From contig CBDHCM010000006.1 of assembly GCA_965261105.1 (NCBI GenBank), forward strand, positions 3,224,001 through 3,288,000: 64,000 nucleotides of DNA. The letters run 5' to 3'. The notes beneath the pieces were generated by a model. That model saw only the letters and a list, made by a program, of their open reading frames with translations, made no database searches and was not told where the DNA came from. Position numbers and translations under genes: made by a program. The stretch's first letter is position 1; each line of letters starts with the position of its first letter. Shown one piece after another: positions 17,707 through 26,320 of this stretch. Origin of the DNA: Aldehydirespirator sp965261105 (GTDB taxonomy: Bacteria > Actinomycetota > Acidimicrobiia > Acidimicrobiales > Aldehydirespiratoraceae).

Positions 17707-19491
17707 CTAGACCGGCGCCGGCAGGTAGTGGAAGCCTCGGCCGGTGCCGTTGGGTCGGGACGGCATTAGCAGCCCTTCGCCGGCGAGCGCGGCGAGCCGG
17801 CGTCCCGCGGTCGGGACGCTTACGGCGATCAGGTCCGCCGCCTCGGTGCTGGACACCCGTCCCCGGCTGCGGGCCCAGTCGACGAGCAGTTCGTTCTGGC
17901 CCTCGGGAGAATGGAGCCGGGCACATCGGTGGCCGATCCGATGCCTGGACTCGTCGCTGAGGCGGTGGACGCCAGCTCGGGCCTCCGAAACACCGGCCAC
18001 TCTTGCGATCACTCCCGGAATCAGGTCCGCGGGGCGTCGGCAGTGGGCGTCCTGCTCGTCGCCGAGCCGCGCTGCCCCCAGGCGGGCGATCGCATCGGCG
18101 GCTTCCGCGGCGGGGCGCTGCAGTACCGCGGCACCCGCGTGGGCGTCGACCCAGCCCCGCCTGCACAACTCGTCGATCAGCAGCAGCGTGTCCACGGCCT
18201 CGGCCAATCCCTGCGGCGTAATGTCCGACACCAGGCGGACCATCGCCGGATCGGGCTCGCCGCCCAGCAGGGTGACCCGCACACAGGGTCCGGCGATCTC
18301 GTAGATCTGCGGGCGGGGCCGCCCCATGGCGAGCAGGTCGCGGGTCATCCTCGCGACGCCGATGCCCTGGCGTTCGGCGATGCCGAGCGAGGCAGCCGCC
18401 CCTGCGAGGCTGCGGTGTCGCGGCACGGCGGGATGCGAGATGATGTTGGACGGGTTGATCCCGCCGACGAAGCCCCCTGGAGAGGTGACGACCAGCGTCT
18501 CGCCGGCGTGCTCAACTGTCGTGGGCTGCGGCGACAGCCAGTCGCGGTGGACCACCCCGTTGACGATCGCCTCCCGCAGCGCTCTCGGCGGGATCACCCG
18601 GATCTGGCCGTGAGCGAACCCGTGGGCCACGTGGAACGTGGGGTTGGCGGCTTCGCCGGCCCGCTCGGCCTCATGGATCTGCTCAAGGAGCGGACCCGAG
18701 CCGCGGATCCGGTTGCGGCTGTCTCCGCCGGGCACATCGCGGCGTATGTAGTCGATGCCGATGTGGGGGGTAGCCACGAAGAGCAGGCTGCCGGCGTTGG
18801 TGAGCCGGCCTTCGCCGTCAGCGAGGTGCAGCCGCCGGATCAAGTCGAGCGGCGCGGCCTCGGCCAGCTCGAGGTCCGAAGAGCCTCCCCGCAGTCGCAG
18901 GTAGCGGCTCGCCAATTCCACGGCAACAGGCCGGACATCCTCCAACGTATGGCCAGACGGCAGCCCGGACCAGTCGAATCCGCTGCGGTGCAGCCGTCCT
19001 GAGTGCCATGTTGAGGCATCGACCTCCACGCAGTTGTTGTCGACGCGCCATGTGATGCGCCCCCTGTAGCGGACGGGCTCGATCGCCTCGTGGGTTGCGA
19101 GCACCAGGATGCGGCAGCCGTCGAGGTCGGCCTCCCTGACATCCACGGTGAGCTTGCGCTCGGTGAGCTCATAGATGCGATGGCGCAGCCATTGCGCGTC
19201 GAGGCTGCTGCCGATCCGGTCGCCGTCGTCAGCGATGCCCAGAACGATCGCGCCGCCGCCCGCGGTGTTGGCCATGCAGGCCATCTCCCCAGCAAGGTAG
19301 GCGGCCGCCTCCTCGCTGGTCGGCGCACCCGGCGCGGCGTAGCGCCCACGGCGCCGTCCGGGCTCCTCCTTGACATCTACCTGGGCGGTCTCGATCTGGG
19401 CTGGCGGCTGCCCGTCGGCCAGGCGCCTCAGTGTCTCGGTGATCTGTTGCTCCAATGGGTCGGGCCCCAGAAACTGAAAGGTCATGCTCAT
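17707..19491 (-). CDS. Schlafen/AlbA_2-domain ATP-binding protein
   Basis: A 594-residue protein. The N-terminal AlbA_2 (Schlafen-like) domain carries AQVDVKEEPGR, then ACMANTAGGGAIVLGIADDGDRIG near residues 70-95. The middle (ALREAIVNGVVHRDWL near 310 and LVVTSPGGFVGGINPSNIISHPAVPRH) is the HATPase_c_4 region of this family. A winged-helix C-terminus is suggested by RVSSTEAADLIAVSVPTAGRRLAALAGEGLL. Such proteins are often annotated as transcriptional regulators or defence factors. Start: ATG 19491, preceded by TGGAG. It is divergent from vsr and flanked by toxin-antitoxin genes, suggesting a defence island. Confidence 0.85.
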   Translation of the reverse strand: MSMTFQFLGPDPLEQQITETLRRLADGQPPAQIETAQVDVKEEPGRRRGRYAAPGAPTSEEAAAYLAGEMACMANTAGGGAIVLGIADDGDRIGSSLDAQWLRHRIYELTERKLTVDVREADLDGCRILVLATHEAIEPVRYRGRITWRVDNNCVEVDASTWHSGRLHRSGFDWSGLPSGHTLEDVRPVAVELASRYLRLRGGSSDLELAEAAPLDLIRRLHLADGEGRLTNAGSLLFVATPHIGIDYIRRDVPGGDSRNRIRGSGPLLEQIHEAERAGEAANPTFHVAHGFAHGQIRVIPPRALREAIVNGVVHRDWLSPQPTTVEHAGETLVVTSPGGFVGGINPSNIISHPAVPRHRSLAGAAASLGIAERQGIGVARMTRDLLAMGRPRPQIYEIAGPCVRVTLLGGEPDPAMVRLVSDITPQGLAEAVDTLLLIDELCRRGWVDAHAGAAVLQRPAAEAADAIARLGAARLGDEQDAHCRRPADLIPGVIARVAGVSEARAGVHRLSDESRHRIGHRCARLHSPEGQNELLVDWARSRGRVSSTEAADLIAVSVPTAGRRLAALAGEGLLMPSRPNGTGRGFHYLPAPV

Positions 19492-19503
19492 CTCCAGGAC
19501 TTG

Positions 19504-19523
19504 CTTATAGTTTCTGACAGAAA
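19504..19523 (-). promoter_or_regulatory. Promoter with palindrome upstream of the Schlafen-like gene
   Basis: On the minus strand TTTCTG-T-CAGAAA (19511-19523) is a perfect dyad placed just upstream of a TATAAG -10-like box (19504-19509). The gene starts about 15 nt later. A self-binding repressor is plausible, since the gene product may have a C-terminal winged helix. Confidence 0.5.
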
Positions 19524-19601
19524 AGTCTAAACGATCTGCTGCTGCTTGGGGAAGTGATTAGTTTCCAAGTCATGCGAACGCAGCGAAGTAGACCGCGAGC
19601 T

Positions 19602-20087
19602 ATGGTCTGGGGCGTGGCCGGGGGCTCTGGGAGCGGCTCTTGGGCTTCGTCGCCCGCCAACCGCAAGTCGATGCAGGGCAACCGGAGCCGCGACACCAAG
19701 CCAGAGTTGGCCGTGCGATCGGCGGTACACCGGCGAGGCATGCGGTTCCGGGTGGCGACCCGGCCCCAGCCGGAGCTTCCCCGCACCGCCGACCTGGTGC
19801 TGCGCAAGAGCAGGGTCGCAGTGTTCGTGGACGGCTGCTACTGGCACGGCTGCCCCGAGCACCACACCCAGCCCGCCACCAACGCCGAGTACTGGGCCGA
19901 CAAGATCGCCGGCAACGTCGCCAGGGACGCCGAGACCACCCACTATCTGGAGGGGGCCGGCTGGACCGTCCTGAGATTCTGGGAGCACGAGAACCCCGAG
20001 GCCGTGGCCGACCGGGTGCAGCACACGGTCCGCTCCGCCCTACAGAGCCAAGAGCCGGGCCCGGCGCACCCACACGCCGGGAGCTAG
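19602..20087 (+). CDS. vsr: Very short patch repair endonuclease (Vsr)
   Basis: About 161 residues. NRSRDTKPELAVRSAVHRRGMRFRV, TADLVLRKSRVAVFVDGCYWHGCPEHHT and YWADKIAGNVARDAETTHYLEGAGWTVLRFWEHE reproduce the Vsr core, including the catalytic Asp of (P)DLV and the FVDGCYWHGCP zinc-ligand region. Vsr nicks next to T:G mismatches produced by deamination of 5-methylcytosine. The N-terminal start is uncertain: ATG 19602 is my choice among several in-frame starts. There is no m5C methyltransferase beside it; the closest ones lie at 38.5-41 kb, next to a broken second vsr. Confidence 0.9.
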   Translation: MVWGVAGGSGSGSWASSPANRKSMQGNRSRDTKPELAVRSAVHRRGMRFRVATRPQPELPRTADLVLRKSRVAVFVDGCYWHGCPEHHTQPATNAEYWADKIAGNVARDAETTHYLEGAGWTVLRFWEHENPEAVADRVQHTVRSALQSQEPGPAHPHAGS

Positions 20088-21043
20088 CCGACCGGCTCGG
20101 TGAACAACTCGTGGGCGCACTCGCCGGCCGCGGTGCGGGTCAGGATCTCCGCTCCGTCGGCGGTGCAGACCAGGGTGTGCTCGAACTGGGCCGTGCGGCG
20201 GCCGTCGAGGGTGACCGCGGTCCACCCGTCGTCCCACATCGCCGCCTCGGGCGAGCCCAGCGTGAGCATCGGCTCGATGGTGAACGTCATCGCCTCCTCC
20301 AGCACGGTGGTGGCCCTGCGGTCGTAGTAGTGGGGCACCTGCAGACCGGAGTGGAACTCGGTGCCCACCCCGTGGCCGATGAACTCCCGCACCACGCCGA
20401 GGCGGTGCCTGGAGGCGTGGGCCTCAATGGCCCGACCGATCTCCGACACGGCCGCACCGGCCCTCACCGCGCCGATGCCCCTGTTCAGGGCGACGCGCGT
20501 CTCGTCGACCAGCCGCCGGGAGTGCCCGTCCACATCCCCCACCATCAACGTCACCGAAGTGTCGCCGTGCACGCCCTCGCGGTACACGGTCACGTCGATG
20601 TTGATGATGTCGCCGGAGGCGAGCCGGCGCGAGTCGGGAATCCCGTGGCAGATCACCTCGTTCACCGACGTGCACACCGACTTCGGGTAGCCGCGATATC
20701 CCAAGGGGCTGGGATAGGCGCCTGCGGCCACGGCCGCGTCGTGAACGAACCGGTCGATGGCGTCGCTGGTGATCCCGGCCCGCACCTGGCCGCAGGCTGC
20801 GATCAGCACCTCAGCCGCGAGCGCCCCGGTCCGCCGCATGGCCTGCAACTCCTGCGATGTCCGCACCACCGAGGACACCGACGGGCCGGGCTCGCCGCCG
20901 GGCAGGCGGGAATAGGGCGGGCGCTCGATGCCGGCGGGCACCCGCCGCTGAGAGCTCACCAGCCCCGCCCGCACCGGCGGATCCGACACAGGGATGCCGC
21001 CCGCACCCACGCCGGCGGCAACCCGCCGCTTCCGCTTGACCAT
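20084..21043 (-). CDS. map: Methionine aminopeptidase type I
   Basis: A 319-residue enzyme that removes initiator Met from nascent proteins. The five metal ligands occur in the expected order: IINIDVTVYREGVHGDTSVT (two Asp), EFIGHGVGTEFHSGLQVPHY (His), MTFTIEPML (Glu) and TAQFEHTLV (Glu). HGIPDSRRL holds the substrate-side His. A roughly 70-residue N-terminal extension (RPPYSRLPGGEP) resembles the proline-rich linker of actinobacterial type 1c MetAPs. ATG 21043 is preferred over the adjacent GTG. It overlaps vsr tail-to-tail by 4 bp. Confidence 0.95.
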   Translation of the reverse strand: MVKRKRRVAAGVGAGGIPVSDPPVRAGLVSSQRRVPAGIERPPYSRLPGGEPGPSVSSVVRTSQELQAMRRTGALAAEVLIAACGQVRAGITSDAIDRFVHDAAVAAGAYPSPLGYRGYPKSVCTSVNEVICHGIPDSRRLASGDIINIDVTVYREGVHGDTSVTLMVGDVDGHSRRLVDETRVALNRGIGAVRAGAAVSEIGRAIEAHASRHRLGVVREFIGHGVGTEFHSGLQVPHYYDRRATTVLEEAMTFTIEPMLTLGSPEAAMWDDGWTAVTLDGRRTAQFEHTLVCTADGAEILTRTAAGECAHELFTEPVG

Positions 21044-21083
21044 CACCCCACAGGCTAGAGGCCCGGCCGAGGCACCCCCGCCG

Positions 21084-23090
21084 TCAGTTGAAGCGGTTGC
21101 GGGCCCGCTCTAGGAACAGTGCCATCTGACCCCGGGTGGTGGCCTCGTCGGGGCAGAAACGCAACGGTTCGACCGAACAGCCCTTGGTGATTCCCGAAGC
21201 GTGCATGGCGTCAATGGCGGCCTCGTGGACGCTGCCGCCGGTATCCGCGAATCCTCTCGGCACGGCTGGATCGAGTACGAAGGCCCGTTTGAGGAACGTG
21301 GCCATCTGAGCCCGTGTCGCCGGGTCGTGAGGACAGTACTGGACCGGCTTGCGGACGCACCCCACGGTGATGCCCAGCTCCGCGAGGCGCTCCACATGCC
21401 CCGCCCACCACTGGCCGGCGTCCACGTCGCCGAACCTCGAGGCGCTGACCGGTTCGGGATCCTGGCCGTCCACGACGCGCACCAGCCACACGGCCATCAA
21501 CCAACGGGGAATCGTTTCGCCGGGGCAGAAGAGGCCCGGGCTGCACCCGGTGCCCTCAAGCACGCCGTCTGCAGTCAGAGCCTCCACCGCATCGAAGCGC
21601 TCGCTGCCCACGTGGAGATCCGCCGGCGCAGCCCCGGGCAGGCCCGCCGCGGCCGCCACCCGGCGGGTGAGCCCGATCGGATGCCAGCAGCCCGAGAGGT
21701 CGAGCTCAATGTCTGGCTCGATGCCTCCGTCGGCGCTCGATGCCTCCGGGCCCAACCATCTGAACACCGTCACGCGGGCGCCCCCCAGCAGCGTGCCGTC
21801 TCGCGATTCCACAGCCTGGGTGATCTGGCCGGTGTTCTTTCCGAACGTGGTCGTACCCACAACCGTGGCCAGGCCGTGATCCCGCAAAGCCAGCGTCAGC
21901 ACTTCCGACGCCGAGGCCGACGACCCGTCCACCGCCACCGCGATGGGAAGCACCGCCGGGTTCGCGAGGCCGCCGTGCCCGCTGACTAGGCGCAGGAGGG
22001 TCTCGAGCCTGGACACCTCCTGGATTACGACCTCCCGGTCGCTGAGAAACATGCTGGCGACATTTATGACCGTGCGCAGCAAGCCCCCGGGGTTTCCCCG
22101 CAGATCGATGACCAGATTGTGTACACCGGAATTGAGCAGGGTCTGGAGCTCCCGGGCGAGAGCACGGTCGGCGCGGGCGCCGAACGAGCCGAGACGCAGG
22201 TAGCCCGTCTTGCCCGCCACGGTCCTGCCCGCCGCCACCGGCACATGCACCAGGTCGGCTTCGACCGTGAAGGACATCTCACGGCCGTCCCGTTCGACAT
22301 CGACCCCCACCAGCCTGCCCGGCTCGAAGCTGGCCAGACCGCCCAAGCCGCAGCCCGACCCGGACGGCACATAGTCGTCCAGCGACACCACGATGTCATC
22401 AGCCATCAGTCCGGCCCGCTCGGCCGAGCTGCCCGCGAACACCTCGGCCACAACCAGCCGGCACCTCTCCGACAGCGCGTGGCAGGGCACCGTGCCATCC
22501 AGCAGGCCCAAGCTCAGGCCGATGCCCGAGTAGGGCGCGCCCCGCTCCTGGCGCGACAGCAACGCCTCGTGCTCCGAGCGGGACATCAGGAGCGTGTTGG
22601 GATCCCCCAAAGAGGCGAACATCGCGTCGGAGGCAGCCCAGACCGCGGCGGCGGTGTCGGCCACCGCGTCGATCTCGATGCAGGTCTGCTCGAACGCGGG
22701 CGCCGGCAGCGCGCAGACCGGGGCTGCTTCATCTTCCTCGCCGCGCGGGGTCAGCCCGGCCTCCCGCGCTCCCGCGGCGGCCGCGGCGGCCAGATCCTCG
22801 TCGGGCACGTCGTCCACGTAGCGCTCATTGAGCAGCTCGTAGCTACGGCACAGCAGGTCGAAGACCGCGGGCGCCTCCGCGCACACCGCCCGATCGGCCT
22901 CGGTCTCAGCCCCGGCCCCGGACTCGGACTCGGACTCGGACTCAGCCCCGGACTCGGACTCGGACTCGGACTCGGACTCGGTCTCGGTCTCAGCCCCGGC
23001 CTCGGGCTCCGGCTCTTGCGCTACGGCGACGGTCGACCACAAGACCAGCGCAGCCAGCGCCGCCGCAATGGTCCGGCGGGCTAACCGCAT
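21084..23090 (-). CDS. Secreted S41 (C-terminal processing) peptidase with SLH-like tail
   Basis: About 668 residues. An N-terminal signal peptide (RRTIAAALAALVLWSTVAVA) is followed by a low-complexity Glu/Ser/Thr linker to residue ~70. A PDZ-like region (VVAEVFAGSSAERAGLMADDIVVSLDD) precedes the S41 core: GYLRLGSFG, LVIDLRGNPGGLL, VDGSSASASEV (catalytic Ser) and TTFGKNTGQ (Lys). Two C-terminal repeats (FGDVDAGQWWAGHVERLAELGITVGC...YCPHDPATRAQMATFLKRA and a second) are SLH-like units that typically tether proteins to the cell surface in Acidimicrobiia. The linker DNA is a GACTCG hexamer-like tract prone to slippage. ATG 23090 chosen so that the signal peptide begins MRLARR. Confidence 0.9.
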   Translation of the reverse strand: MRLARRTIAAALAALVLWSTVAVAQEPEPEAGAETETESESESESESGAESESESESGAGAETEADRAVCAEAPAVFDLLCRSYELLNERYVDDVPDEDLAAAAAAGAREAGLTPRGEEDEAAPVCALPAPAFEQTCIEIDAVADTAAAVWAASDAMFASLGDPNTLLMSRSEHEALLSRQERGAPYSGIGLSLGLLDGTVPCHALSERCRLVVAEVFAGSSAERAGLMADDIVVSLDDYVPSGSGCGLGGLASFEPGRLVGVDVERDGREMSFTVEADLVHVPVAAGRTVAGKTGYLRLGSFGARADRALARELQTLLNSGVHNLVIDLRGNPGGLLRTVINVASMFLSDREVVIQEVSRLETLLRLVSGHGGLANPAVLPIAVAVDGSSASASEVLTLALRDHGLATVVGTTTFGKNTGQITQAVESRDGTLLGGARVTVFRWLGPEASSADGGIEPDIELDLSGCWHPIGLTRRVAAAAGLPGAAPADLHVGSERFDAVEALTADGVLEGTGCSPGLFCPGETIPRWLMAVWLVRVVDGQDPEPVSASRFGDVDAGQWWAGHVERLAELGITVGCVRKPVQYCPHDPATRAQMATFLKRAFVLDPAVPRGFADTGGSVHEAAIDAMHASGITKGCSVEPLRFCPDEATTRGQMALFLERARNRFN

Positions 23091-23139
23091 GACGGGCACA
23101 GGTCGGTGAGAACTTGCAGCACGGGTCCGTCCAGAACTC

Positions 23140-23601
23140 TCAGCGCAGGAACCGGCCGACCGACTCGACGACGCAGGCGGGCTTGGCCTGACCCTCTATC
23201 TCCACGGCGATCGTGATCACCGCCTGCACGCCCGAACCACCGGGCAGCTCCTCGGCGGACGTGAGCGTCGCCGAGGCCCGCAGCCGCGACCCGACCAGCA
23301 CCGGCTGCGGGAATCGCACCCGGTTGACGCCGTAGTTGATGCCCATCGAGATGCCCTCCACCCGCACGATCTGGGGCAACAGCAGGTTGGTGAGGGCCAG
23401 GGTGAGGTAGCCGTGCGCGATCGTGGCCCCGAACGGCCCGGCCGCAGCCGCCTCCGGATCGACATGGATCCACTGACGATCGCCGGTGGACTCGGCGAAC
23501 ATGTCGATGCGGCCCTGGTCGACGGTGACCCAGTCGCTGTAACCGAGATGCTGCCCCACTGCGTCCAGAAGATCGTCGGGAGCAGCAAAAACGGCAGTCA
23601 T
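23140..23601 (-). CDS. MaoC-family (R)-specific hydratase
   Basis: A 153-residue single hot-dog protein. The hydratase-2 motif is present: Asp in DRQWIHVDPEAAAAGPFGATIAHGYLTLAL, with the catalytic His/Asp pair in this segment. Family members hydrate trans-2-enoyl-CoA; NodN-like ones with LGYSDWVTVDQGRIDMFAESTGD are common in actinobacteria. It sits 50 bp upstream of the S41 gene on the same strand and is divergent from the following genes; no pathway partners are visible. Confidence 0.92.
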   Translation of the reverse strand: MTAVFAAPDDLLDAVGQHLGYSDWVTVDQGRIDMFAESTGDRQWIHVDPEAAAAGPFGATIAHGYLTLALTNLLLPQIVRVEGISMGINYGVNRVRFPQPVLVGSRLRASATLTSAEELPGGSGVQAVITIAVEIEGQAKPACVVESVGRFLR

Positions 23602-23714
23602 ATGGCTGCGAAGCTATCGGCGCGGCCCCGCTCTCAGCACAGAGTTGCCTGCCAGCGGAAAGATTGTGCCCACAGCGCGGGCCGCCGCACGGCACGCCAT
23701 TAGCCTTGCCGCCC

Positions 23715-23921
23715 ATGGCAGCCGGCGGCGGAACCAAGGCGATCCTCGCCGCCTTCTTCGCCAATCTCGCAATAGCCGTCGCCAAGTTCGTGGCCTTCGC
23801 CTTCACCGGGGCTTCCTCGATGCTGGCCGAGGCCATCCACCGCGTCGAGGCCAACACACGGGCCGCGGTGCCCATCGCTCGACCCATGTACGTGGAGCCC
23901 GACATTCTGGGAGCGCCATGA
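23715..23921 (+). pseudogene. Cation diffusion facilitator remnant with internal deletion
   Basis: A 68-codon frame that joins the first ~40 residues of a CDF transporter (MAAGGGTKAILAAFFANL...FTGASSMLAEAIH) directly to the family's last ~25 residues (RVEANTRAAVPIARPMYVEPDIL). The intervening ~250 residues with the other transmembrane helices are absent, though the frame is intact. The junction lies near 23840. The fragment overlaps the next gene by ATGA, the original operon coupling. No transport function is possible. Confidence 0.75.
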
Positions 23922-24604
23922 GCACGTCGCTGTACCGACAAAGGACCGGCACGGGGCCGGCGGTGGTGCTGGTGCACGGCATCGCCGACGACTCGTCGAT
24001 CTGGGCACCGACGGTGGCCGCCCTCAGCGCCGACTGCGCCTGCACCGCGATCGACCTGCCCGGCCACGGACGCTCCCCCGCCCCGACCGAGGCGTCTGCC
24101 TACGAGCGGGAAGCGCTGCTGGCCCACACCGACGAGGTGCTGGACAGCACAGGCCCGGCGGTGTACGTCGGACACTCCCTCGGCGGCTACCTGGGCCTGG
24201 CCCACAGCATCACCCGGCCCGGCGTCCTCCGGGGCTTGGTGCTGGTGTCCACCGGACCAGGATTCCGCGACGCGGCCGCGATGGCGGACTGGAACGATCG
24301 GGTCCACCTCAGCGCCCCCCGCCTCGACATCCCCCCGGTGGCCACCACGGCCAGCCTGCACACCGACTCGATGGTGATCGACCGGCTCGCCGAGGTGACC
24401 GTTCCGGTGGGATTGCTGGTGGGCAGCCGGGACAAGGCCTTCTTCGGCGCCAACGACTACATGGAGCGCAAGCTGCCCGACGTGCGCCGCCGAACCATCC
24501 CAGACGGGCGCCACCGGCTGATGAGGACCCACGCGGCCGAAGTGGCTGACATGGTGCGCGAGGTGTTGGCTGCACCCGGCCTGGCCCCCGGGAGGCACAC
24601 ATGA
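23918..24604 (+). CDS. Alpha/beta hydrolase
   Basis: A 228-residue alpha/beta-hydrolase fold protein: VVLVHGIADDSSIW (oxyanion-hole HG), YVGHSLGGYLG (nucleophile Ser in GxSxG), VPVGLLVGSRDKAFF (acid region) and PDGRHRLMRTHAAEVADMV (His). Substrate unknown; the fold covers esterases, lipases and haloperoxidase-like enzymes. Start codon overlaps the CDF remnant stop and its own stop overlaps the next ATG. Confidence 0.9.
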   Translation: MSTSLYRQRTGTGPAVVLVHGIADDSSIWAPTVAALSADCACTAIDLPGHGRSPAPTEASAYEREALLAHTDEVLDSTGPAVYVGHSLGGYLGLAHSITRPGVLRGLVLVSTGPGFRDAAAMADWNDRVHLSAPRLDIPPVATTASLHTDSMVIDRLAEVTVPVGLLVGSRDKAFFGANDYMERKLPDVRRRTIPDGRHRLMRTHAAEVADMVREVLAAPGLAPGRHT

Positions 24605-24675
24605 ACCGCTTGGATCCCATAGTCGACACTCAATGGCTCGCGACCCACGCGGACCGGCCCGCGGCCACAGCCTGA
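24601..24675 (+). pseudogene. Rhodanese N-terminal stub
   Basis: A 24-codon frame, MNRLDPIVDTQWLATHADRP then stop, starting in an ATGA overlap with the hydrolase gene. The sequence resembles the beginning of thiosulfate sulfurtransferases ((D)PIVST.WLA.H). The rest of the gene is missing before ppx begins at 24694. The homology is short, so the identification is tentative. Confidence 0.5.
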
Positions 24676-24693
24676 CACGAGCATTACCGGCCG

Positions 24694-26301
24694 ATGACGA
24701 GCTCGCGGGCGCTGGCCGCCATCGATGTGGGCACCAACTCGGTGCACATGGTGATCGCGCGGCCGGTTCCGGGCGGTTCGCCCGAGGTGGTGGGCCGGGA
24801 GCGGATGCCGGTGCGGCTCGGCAGCGGCGGCGCCGACATGAGGCGCCTGCTGCCCGATGCCATCGACCGGGCCATCGCCGCCCTCGTCGAGTGCCGCCAC
24901 ATCGCCGAAGCCCACGATGCCGAGGTGGCTGCGGTAGCCACCAGCGCGGTACGAGAGGCGGACAACCAGAACGACTTCCTGCGCCGGGCCCACACCGAGG
25001 CCGGTGTCACCGTGCAGGTGATCTCCGGCGTGGAAGAGGCCCGGCTGATCCACCTGGGCGCGATGAGCGCGGTACCGATAGCGGGCCGGCCCCACCTGGT
25101 GATCGACATCGGCGGCGGCTCCACCGAGGTGATCGTGGGCAACGGCACCGCACCGGCGCTGGCCCGCAGCCTCAAGCTGGGCCACATACGGCTCACCGAT
25201 CGCTTTTTCCCGTCGGGGGTGATTGCCGACGGCGCGGTGAAGGCCTGCGGCCGCCACATCCGGTCCTTCCTCGCCCCTGTGGCCCGGGAGGCTCAAGACA
25301 TCGGGTTCGAAGTCGCAGTGGGCTGCTCGGGCACCATCGCCTCACTGGCGTACGTGTGCGCGGCGAGCCGGGGCGAGGCCCTTCGCACCGCGGCCAACGC
25401 CACCATCGAGCGCTCCGACCTGGCCGCGGTGGTGGCCGAACTGGTCGCCCGGCCCCGCCCGGCCGACCGCCTGGAGGTTCCGGGCTTGGACCCGGCCCGC
25501 AGCGACGTGATCGTCGGGGGCGCGGTTCTGCTCGGGCAGTTGTTCAAGGCCCTGGAGATCCAGTCGATGGTCGTGTCCACCGGAGCGCTGCGGGAGGGGC
25601 TGCTGCTCGACCGGTTCAACCGCCGGGACCGGACCCGCGACGACGGCCTGCACCATCTGAGCGACCTCAGACGGTCAAGCGTGCTGGCCCTGGCCCGCAG
25701 CTACCACGAGGACCTGAACCACGCCGAGCACGCCACCGACCTGGCCCTGGAGCTGTTCGACGAGACGGCGGCCGCACACGGTATGGGCACCGCCGACAGC
25801 GAGCTGCTGGAGGCGGCCGGCCTGCTCCACAACATCGGCCGCTTCGTGGCCCACTCCTCACACCACAAGCACTCCTACTACCTGATCCGCCACAGCGAGC
25901 GCCTGGCCGGCTTCACCGAGGGCGAGCTCGAACTGATCGCGCTGGTGGCCCGCTACCACCGCAAGAGCGAGCCGGTGTCGTCGCACCGCGAGTACACGGC
26001 GCTCAGCAAGCACGACCGCTTCCGGGTGCGCCTGCTGGCCGGGCTCTTGAGGGTCGGCATCGCCCTGGATCGCACCTACCGGCGGTCCGTGGACCGGGTC
26101 CACGCCTCGGCGGACGAGCAGGTGGTCCGCATCGACGTACATGTCGCCAACGACGCTGACGTCGACATCGAGCTGTTCACCGCCCGGCGCAGTGCCGATC
26201 TGCTGGCCGAGGCCCTGGGCCGCAGAGTCGAGTTCCGCGTGGTCGAGACGGGCGCCACCCGCCAGCGCCACCCGTCCTTCAACTCCAGCCCTCGCTCCTA
26301 G
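24694..26301 (+). CDS. ppx: Exopolyphosphatase / pppGpp phosphohydrolase (Ppx/GppA)
   Basis: A 535-residue protein with the ASKHA fold: AAIDVGTNSVHMVIA at the N-terminus (phosphate loop), AVATSAVREADN, LVIDIGGGSTEVIVG near 140 and VGCSGTIASLA near 210. The C-terminal third is an HD-type helical domain (LEAAGLLHNIGRFVAHSSHHKHSYYLI...VARYHRKSEP). Ppx/GppA enzymes degrade inorganic polyphosphate or pppGpp, linking phosphate storage and stress. It stands on its own strand between the rhodanese stub and an opposing LLM gene. Confidence 0.95.
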   Translation: MTSSRALAAIDVGTNSVHMVIARPVPGGSPEVVGRERMPVRLGSGGADMRRLLPDAIDRAIAALVECRHIAEAHDAEVAAVATSAVREADNQNDFLRRAHTEAGVTVQVISGVEEARLIHLGAMSAVPIAGRPHLVIDIGGGSTEVIVGNGTAPALARSLKLGHIRLTDRFFPSGVIADGAVKACGRHIRSFLAPVAREAQDIGFEVAVGCSGTIASLAYVCAASRGEALRTAANATIERSDLAAVVAELVARPRPADRLEVPGLDPARSDVIVGGAVLLGQLFKALEIQSMVVSTGALREGLLLDRFNRRDRTRDDGLHHLSDLRRSSVLALARSYHEDLNHAEHATDLALELFDETAAAHGMGTADSELLEAAGLLHNIGRFVAHSSHHKHSYYLIRHSERLAGFTEGELELIALVARYHRKSEPVSSHREYTALSKHDRFRVRLLAGLLRVGIALDRTYRRSVDRVHASADEQVVRIDVHVANDADVDIELFTARRSADLLAEALGRRVEFRVVETGATRQRHPSFNSSPRS

Positions 26302-26320
26302 CGGGGCCGGCTGGGGTCGA

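Noticed and set aside
22119..23084. Long plus-strand frame opposite the S41 protease ending in LGLGLGLGLS repeats
   Set aside because: Antisense shadow of the Glu/Ser linker; no start signal or domain.
24633..26159. 508-codon frame overlapping ppx
   Set aside because: Arg/Gly/Pro-rich out-of-frame reading of ppx, without domains.
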